This document shows positions 38,210-42,185 of a stretch of 42,185 nt of DNA, piece after piece; position 1 is the stretch's first letter, and each line of letters starts with the position of its first letter. Where the stretch lies: positions 1 through 42,185 of the IMG/VR virus record IMGVR_UViG_3300033153_007465, one strand, 5' to 3'. The notes under the pieces are model-generated. The model did not search any database. It was not told where the DNA came from and was given only the letters and a program-made list of their open reading frames with translations. Made by a program: the position numbers and the translations under genes. This DNA comes from a virus.

Positions 38210-38497
38210 ATGGTCAGAAACGCTCTTGATGAGGCAACGCGCCTGCGTGTGATGGTTGATTACTTGTATGATGGTGCCTACGGCACGCATGCAATTCTCA
38301 TGTACATCAGAGCCAACTTCCATCAATGGTATCAAATGACCGAGTGGCTTTATAAGAATCGCATCAAGGGTAGGAAGCTCGTAGAGTTTTTTCAAAATGA
38401 ATCGCCCGATGGTGGAGGGTATCTAAACGGATGTGCAAAGATACTACGAGCCCTAAGCAATCAAGAGATCAAAGCGGATGTTTTGCGCAGAATCTGA
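38210..38497 (+). CDS. conserved phage early protein
   Basis: 95 residues from ATG 38210 (the in-frame TTG 38189 would overlap the upstream gene by 17 nt). VMVDYLYDGAYGTHAILMYIRANFHQWYQMTEWLYKNRIKGRKLVEFFQNESPDGGGYLNGCAKIL matches a pattern I recognise in phage early proteins; the role is unknown. All-alpha. Confidence 0.6.
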   Translation: MVRNALDEATRLRVMVDYLYDGAYGTHAILMYIRANFHQWYQMTEWLYKNRIKGRKLVEFFQNESPDGGGYLNGCAKILRALSNQEIKADVLRRI

Positions 38498-38691
38498 TTT
38501 GCCTTGCTCCTGCGTGCAACGGGTTTACAAAACACAAGACGGGCTTCTGCCGTGAGCATCGCACCATGCAATGCCGCCACTGTTTGAAAATTTGGGTTTC
38601 AAGTTCCGAACACAAAAACAAACGTAATAGGGGAATTACAACATGCCTGAGTTGCAAGAGAGTACGCCGCAAGAATCTAAACCAGATCTGA
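38431..38691 (+). CDS. Cys-rich zinc-finger-like protein
   Basis: 86 residues, beginning MCKDTTSPKQSRDQSGCFAQ. Several Cys and His: CLAPACNGFTKHKTGFCREH, CRHCLKIW, CLSCKRVRRK. It looks like two treble-clef or ribbon modules. Starts within the previous gene (67-nt overlap) and ends in the next (49 nt). Confidence 0.55.
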   Translation: MCKDTTSPKQSRDQSGCFAQNLICLAPACNGFTKHKTGFCREHRTMQCRHCLKIWVSSSEHKNKRNRGITTCLSCKRVRRKNLNQI

Positions 38692-38873
38692 TACGTAGGC
38701 TCAATAATTCAAACGCCATGATTCATGAGATGGAATTGCTACTAGAGCCCGGTCTTAGGATTGCTTTCAAAATGGAAGTACGTTCACGGTTGAAAGAACT
38801 GTCTGAAGAAAAAGCGCTGCAAACAATGACAGGCCCACAGGCTTTGCGTTATGCCTCAACGTTGCTTTGTTAA
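38643..38873 (+). CDS. hypothetical small protein
   Basis: 76 residues, helical: SKPDLIRRLNNSNAMIHEMELLLEPGLRIAFKMEVRSRLKELSEEKALQTMTG. GGGGA lies upstream of ATG 38643. No family recognised. Confidence 0.6.
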   Translation: MPELQESTPQESKPDLIRRLNNSNAMIHEMELLLEPGLRIAFKMEVRSRLKELSEEKALQTMTGPQALRYASTLLC

Positions 38874-38882
38874 GGAGATAGC

Positions 38883-39095
38883 ATGTCTGATAGCTTTTTT
38901 GATCAGCCTGAAATAGATGCCTCACATATAGCTTCTGATATTTCAGAAAAACATTATAGCTCAGGGTTTACAGATAAAAATTCTCTGTACCGATGGGTAA
39001 AATCTGCTATTGAACACTCGGTTACTAACACGCGCATTGTAACTGAGAGAAGGCTTGAGGATGCTTTTCAAAAGGCTGTTGGAAAAACTAGATGA
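38883..39095 (+). CDS. hypothetical small protein
   Basis: 70 residues: MSDSFFDQPEIDASHIASDI, then a helical IEHSVTNTRIVTERRLEDAFQKAVGKTR end. AAGGAGATAGC precedes ATG 38883. ATGA overlap with the HNH gene. Function unknown. Confidence 0.65.
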   Translation: MSDSFFDQPEIDASHIASDISEKHYSSGFTDKNSLYRWVKSAIEHSVTNTRIVTERRLEDAFQKAVGKTR

Positions 39096-39409
39096 AAATC
39101 CCACTCACCAAAGGCCTGTGTGCTGAGGTAGACGCGGCTGATTACACGTGGCTCTCACAGTGGAAGTGGCACGCCTCAATTAGCTCCAAATGGAAAAAAG
39201 AGAAGTACTATGCAAGACGTAAAGCCACTGTTGCTGAGAGGAAAGCAGGTAGACCGGCTCACGTCTATATGCATCGTGAACTTTGCCCTTGTGATCCTAG
39301 CCTTGATGTTGATCACAGGGATTGTGATTCACTTCACAACAAAAGGAAAAACCTCAGGCCTAGAGATCCAAGAAAGAATAGAATGGAAGGGCTCTACCCA
39401 TGTCTGTAA
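39092..39409 (+). CDS. HNH endonuclease, short form
   Basis: 105 residues: IPLTKGLCAEVDAADYTWLSQWKWHA ... YARR ... YMHREL (H61) ... LDVDHRDCDSLHNKRKNLR (D74, H75, N87). This is the core of AP2-associated HNH homing endonucleases (IPLTxG ... W.W), which cut DNA at insertion-free sites. The usual AP2 domain after 'NLR' is missing, and the ending RDPRKNRMEGLYPCL does not match. It may be truncated but retains the catalytic part. ATGA overlap with the previous gene. Confidence 0.8.
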   Translation: MKIPLTKGLCAEVDAADYTWLSQWKWHASISSKWKKEKYYARRKATVAERKAGRPAHVYMHRELCPCDPSLDVDHRDCDSLHNKRKNLRPRDPRKNRMEGLYPCL

Positions 39410-39618
39410 TCAGAGTTTTGCCAAGTGGAACCGTTATCACCTGCCCGTATTGTTACAACATCATCGGTCACCTCAATCGTGATGTAAGTGCCGGGCAAAT
39501 GCTACTAACCAAGGATATAGAATGGAACACGCAGAAGGAAGTAAACTCGGAGTGCCACAAGTGCAGGGCGCTGTGGTATCGAAACGGAAAGCTACACACA
39601 CCGGCAGGATGGAGATAA
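39400..39618 (+). CDS. zinc-ribbon-like small protein
   Basis: 72 residues: TCPYCYNIIGHLN ... NSECHKCRALWY, two CxxC pairs, as in rubredoxin-like ribbons. Overlaps the HNH gene by 10 nt. Function unknown. Confidence 0.65.
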   Translation: MSVIRVLPSGTVITCPYCYNIIGHLNRDVSAGQMLLTKDIEWNTQKEVNSECHKCRALWYRNGKLHTPAGWR

Positions 39619-39800
39619 TCTTACAAACACCACACTACCGGCTTATAGTGCTAGCACAAGAGCGCTACATGGTTGAGTATAGGGAAAGCAGGGCTTGGAA
39701 GCCTTTGACCGTGGTGGATCACACGCCCATTCCCTCCATGCATGATGCCATGTTTGAAATTGTGAATGCAATCAGAGGTAAAGTCAATGGCATCAACTGA
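39609..39800 (+). CDS. hypothetical small protein
   Basis: 63 residues from ATG 39609: MEIILQTPHYRLIVLAQERY and on. Overlaps the zinc-ribbon gene by 10 nt; an in-frame ATG at 39522 would overlap it by 97 nt. The start remains uncertain. Confidence 0.5.
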   Translation: MEIILQTPHYRLIVLAQERYMVEYRESRAWKPLTVVDHTPIPSMHDAMFEIVNAIRGKVNGIN

Positions 39801-40044
39801 AATGGCTTGCCCTAAATGTGGGCACGTAATGACAGTGGTGGAACGTGAAGATAGAGACAAGATCATTGCTATCCTCAACTGGAAAACAGCAGGTGAAGAT
39901 GATACAGCTAAAAAGTTTGACGATGGTTTTGTGCGTGCCATGGATGAGAAGCTAACCGAGTGGGGTAGCCTCACACCTGGACAGTCAGGCGCGATTGATA
40001 AGATCCTGCGTGGCTTTCGCATCAGTTTGGATAAGTGGGTATGA
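39787..40044 (+). CDS. hypothetical protein with CxxC motif
   Basis: 85 residues from ATG 39787 (AGAGG 8 nt upstream). MACPKCGHVM at the start, then a helical part DRDKIIAILNWKTAGEDDTAKKFDDGFVRAMDEKLTEWGSLTPGQSGAIDKILRGFRI. The 'LTPGQ...aidKI' helix is common to phage primase- or helicase-associated small proteins. ATGA overlap with the next gene. Confidence 0.65.
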   Translation: MASTEMACPKCGHVMTVVEREDRDKIIAILNWKTAGEDDTAKKFDDGFVRAMDEKLTEWGSLTPGQSGAIDKILRGFRISLDKWV

Positions 40045-40232
40045 AATTAGATTTTAGCAAACTGTTCGGTGAGTTTCTTGAATACGTTTTAGACTTCACG
40101 CGGCTACAATACTGCAACGCAAGCTCTTGTGTGTTCCACACGCCTGGTAGTTGTGGCTGCACACGTAAAACAATAATGCTACAAGAAGGCAAATGTCATT
40201 GGTTTGAAGAGAGGAAAAAAGAAAATGTGTGA
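40041..40232 (+). CDS. Cys-rich small phage protein
   Basis: 63 residues: FTRLQYCNASSCVFHTPGSCGCTRKTIMLQEGKCHWFEER. The C...SC.f...g.C....I.I...G.C..F spacing is a recurring pattern in phage and prophage small proteins, probably metal-binding. Starts with ATGA at 40041. Confidence 0.65.
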   Translation: MKLDFSKLFGEFLEYVLDFTRLQYCNASSCVFHTPGSCGCTRKTIMLQEGKCHWFEERKKENV

Positions 40233-40437
40233 GACAACAAACTTAAACGTATGGGTATTTCTACCAACACAAAAGGAATTAGAAATTAAGTGGAAGGTGC
40301 CAAGAAACTACAGGCTTGCTTGTGTTGGTGAAGTGAGATTTAGAATTGAGACAGACACACCTTTAGATGACGTAGAAATTTTTCAACCAGGGTGGAAGCG
40401 GTTGAAAGATCTTGAGAAACTTTATGAAATTGAATGA
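40225..40437 (+). CDS. hypothetical small protein
   Basis: 70 residues from ATG 40225: MCETTNLNVWVFLPTQKELE and beta-rich continuation FRIETDTPLDDVEIFQPGWKRLKD. Overlaps the previous gene by 8 nt and the next by 14 nt. No family recognised. Confidence 0.6.
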   Translation: MCETTNLNVWVFLPTQKELEIKWKVPRNYRLACVGEVRFRIETDTPLDDVEIFQPGWKRLKDLEKLYEIE

Positions 40438-40732
40438 AGAAGAGCAAATCATTCTTGACGCTATTAAGGCAGCAAGAAAAATCCAGACTTTTTTATGGGG
40501 AATGGCTAAAGGCTCATGGGGCTTAGAAGAATGGCGTCGGATGTTTCGCAAGCGCATAAAGAAGATTGATGATATCAATATAGAAAATCCCTACGCCATT
40601 ATAGAATTAAGAAAACGCTTGCTTCAAAATGCCACACTATCAATAGCTTTACTCCATATTTTGCAGCACTATAAACTTTCAGAGCATAGTGATCTGCCAT
40701 CAAATCTACCAGAGTATATGAAGAATGCTTAA
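40424..40732 (+). CDS. hypothetical helical protein
   Basis: 102 residues from ATG 40424: MKLNEEEQIILDAIKAARKI, then WRRMFRKRIKKIDDINIENPYAI and a helical end. GAGAAA upstream. Overlaps the helicase gene by 8 nt. No known domain. Confidence 0.6.
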   Translation: MKLNEEEQIILDAIKAARKIQTFLWGMAKGSWGLEEWRRMFRKRIKKIDDINIENPYAIIELRKRLLQNATLSIALLHILQHYKLSEHSDLPSNLPEYMKNA

Positions 40733-42149
40733 GCCCTACGTCTTTCAGAAAAAAATAATAAAGCGTGCCACTCCAATGGATTGGTACGCTTTATTTATGG
40801 ACATGGGTACAGGCAAGACGCTCACGGTGATCAACTTGCTACGTGCCAAGTGGACACAAGCGGGTGGATTAAAACGCACGTTGGTGTTTGCTCCTATCAT
40901 TGTGCTGCGCAACTGGAAGAAAGAATTTTTACTGAGCACGCAGCTTGAAGCCAAATACATCGGCGTTGTTGAGGGCACAACTGCAAAAAAGAAGCTTGAG
41001 GTGATCAACAATATACAGCACCACATACTCATCATTAACTATGAGGCCCTTAGATCGGAAGATATTAGATTGGCGCTTCAAGCGTGGGGTCCTGTCTGTG
41101 TGGTATGTGATGAATCACACAGAATCAAAAACCCAAATCCAAAAACCAAGACTGACTTCAAAGGCACGTCTACAGAGGTACGGGAAATCTCTAAGCGTAG
41201 CTTGTATCGGTACATTCTTACAGGCACTCCGATCCAAAATAATTTCCTTGATATCTTTGCTCAGTATTTGTTTCTTGACCGTGGTGCTACTTTTGGTGAT
41301 AACTTTTGGAAGTTTCGCAAGAAGTATTACATCAATCGCAACGCTGCTTGGCAGCAAAGCGGTCACGCGGCTGCGTTCCCTGATTGGCAGCTTAATGAAT
41401 CAATGGAACCGGAAATCAAACGCAAGCTAGCTAGAACCTCAACGCAGATGGAGGCAAAAGATTGCGTTGATCTGCCGGAGCTAGTACCCGTGCCCGTTGA
41501 GGTTCCACTGAGCACAGAACAGCAGAAGCATTACGACAAGCTCAAAGCGGATCTGATCACATGGCTTGATGATCAGCCTGACAATCCACTGATGGTGCAA
41601 AATGCACTAGTCAAAGTCATGCGCCTCAATGAAATTGTATCAGGCTACATGCGTCTTGATGATGGCACCATTCACAGCTTCAAGGAAAACCCACGGCTAG
41701 ATCGGCTCATGGAATTGATCAAAGACATGCATCACAAGGTCATTGTGTTTTGCATTTATAAGGAAAATTATAAGCAGATCCGTGAGGCATGCAAAAAGCA
41801 CAAGATCAAGTACACGGAGATCCATGGTGGAGTGAAGGATAAGGAAGGAGCTATTGATGAGTTTAATGACAAGGCTCAAGTCTGTATTGCAAATCCAAAG
41901 AGTGCAGGCGAGGGATGCAACCTTACCGTTGCAAGATACTCAGTATTTTACACACGTGATTTTAATGCCAAAGATTTTTGGCAATCACGCGCCCGTAATT
42001 ACCGTGCCGGATCAATCAAGCAGCACAAAAAAATCACACAGTATCATTTCGTTTCCCCTGCCACGATTGACGAGCACATTATGCAGGCAGTCAAAGACAA
42101 GCAAAAGCTAGCCAAAAGATTGCTTGACGTGCGCAACTTGCTAGCATAG
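40725..42149 (+). CDS. SNF2-family DNA helicase/translocase
   Basis: 474 residues. Motif I MDMGTGKT (25-32), motif II DESHRIKN (129-136), motif III LTGTPIQN (165-172), and a C-terminal domain with VIVFCIYKENY and motif VI FWQSRARNYRAG (about 424-435). This is a compact SF2 translocase like those of many phages, acting in replication or repair. ATG 40725 lies at the end of the previous gene. The final 78 nt recur at 1-78. Confidence 0.93.
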   Translation: MLKPYVFQKKIIKRATPMDWYALFMDMGTGKTLTVINLLRAKWTQAGGLKRTLVFAPIIVLRNWKKEFLLSTQLEAKYIGVVEGTTAKKKLEVINNIQHHILIINYEALRSEDIRLALQAWGPVCVVCDESHRIKNPNPKTKTDFKGTSTEVREISKRSLYRYILTGTPIQNNFLDIFAQYLFLDRGATFGDNFWKFRKKYYINRNAAWQQSGHAAAFPDWQLNESMEPEIKRKLARTSTQMEAKDCVDLPELVPVPVEVPLSTEQQKHYDKLKADLITWLDDQPDNPLMVQNALVKVMRLNEIVSGYMRLDDGTIHSFKENPRLDRLMELIKDMHHKVIVFCIYKENYKQIREACKKHKIKYTEIHGGVKDKEGAIDEFNDKAQVCIANPKSAGEGCNLTVARYSVFYTRDFNAKDFWQSRARNYRAGSIKQHKKITQYHFVSPATIDEHIMQAVKDKQKLAKRLLDVRNLLA

Positions 42150-42185
42150 TTGATAGCAATGACAAAACAGGACATGCGTGACTTA
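42072..42185. repeat. 114-bp terminal duplication, copy 2 (circular join)
   Basis: Identical to bases 1-114. Contains the end of the helicase and the start (42159-42185) of the 61-residue gene fully present at 88-273. Confidence 0.95.
42159..42185 (+). CDS. 5' end of the small hypothetical gene at 88-273
   Basis: The first nine codons of the 61-residue gene, cut by the window end; the complete copy starts at 88. Confidence 0.85.

Noticed and set aside
39210-39482. Second reading frame over the HNH gene with a hydrophobic stretch
   Set aside because: It overlaps the HNH core almost fully; the HNH motifs settle the correct frame.
1-42185. tRNA genes, integrase, transposase or reverse transcriptase (DGR)
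   Set aside because: No cloverleaf-like sequence, tyrosine/serine recombinase motif, DDE transposase or RT motif was seen in the frames read.

Overview
The window is an essentially complete genome of a tailed double-stranded DNA bacteriophage (Caudoviricetes). It encodes terminase, portal, a Mu-type capsid set, tail tube, tape measure, tail fibres, a lysis cassette and its own replication proteins. There is a tape-measure gene and no sheath or contractile baseplate set, so a siphovirus-like particle is most likely. Two small lipoproteins and an M15 peptidase with an N-terminal membrane segment suggest a Gram-negative host; the species cannot be named from the sequence. Bases 1-114 are identical to 42072-42185, so the map closes into a circle of 42071 bp. 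The join lies inside a helicase gene, so the window edges are arbitrary.

The genome has four transcription blocks. (A) Rightward, 37906 through the join to 3941: small early proteins, an HNH nuclease, several Cys-rich proteins, an SNF2-type helicase, a possible ssDNA-binding protein, a ribbon-helix-helix (RHH) regulator, a family A DNA polymerase split into two genes, and a VRR-NUC nuclease. (B) Leftward, 28191 down to 3916: the late block, in the order RHH-like protein, TerS, TerL, portal-MuF fusion, gpI-like protease/scaffold, decoration protein, major capsid protein, lectin-like protein, head-tail joining proteins, tail tube, tail chaperone with a -1 frameshift, tape measure, tail tip, fibres, lysis. 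(C) Rightward, 28498 to 35253: about 21 small, tightly overlapping accessory genes, including a Spo11/TopoVI-A-like protein, a peptide deformylase, two lipoproteins and several zinc-ribbon proteins, three of them Lar-like. (D) Leftward, 37703 (or 37833) to 35274: a primase-helicase.

Control regions are recognisable. A 300-bp divergent region (28192-28497) between blocks B and C carries a near-perfect 36-bp palindrome, a perfect 22-bp palindrome, a direct repeat and a TTGACA box. Its 36-bp palindrome shares an exact 14-mer with the leader of the small RHH gene at 1665. A second divergent region (37834-37905) between D and A has a 12-bp inverted repeat. The only rightward gene inside the late block is an RHH gene at 14297, with a good promoter placed so that the mRNA could be leaderless. 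A strong intrinsic terminator follows the capsid gene.

Replication probably uses the PrimPol/SF3 primase-helicase, the split polymerase (Leu at the position of E. coli Pol I Phe762), the SNF2 helicase, the possible SSB and the VRR-NUC nuclease. No integrase, transposase, CRISPR array, tRNA gene or long repressor gene was seen. The lifestyle is therefore probably lytic, although the RHH regulators leave room for more complex control.
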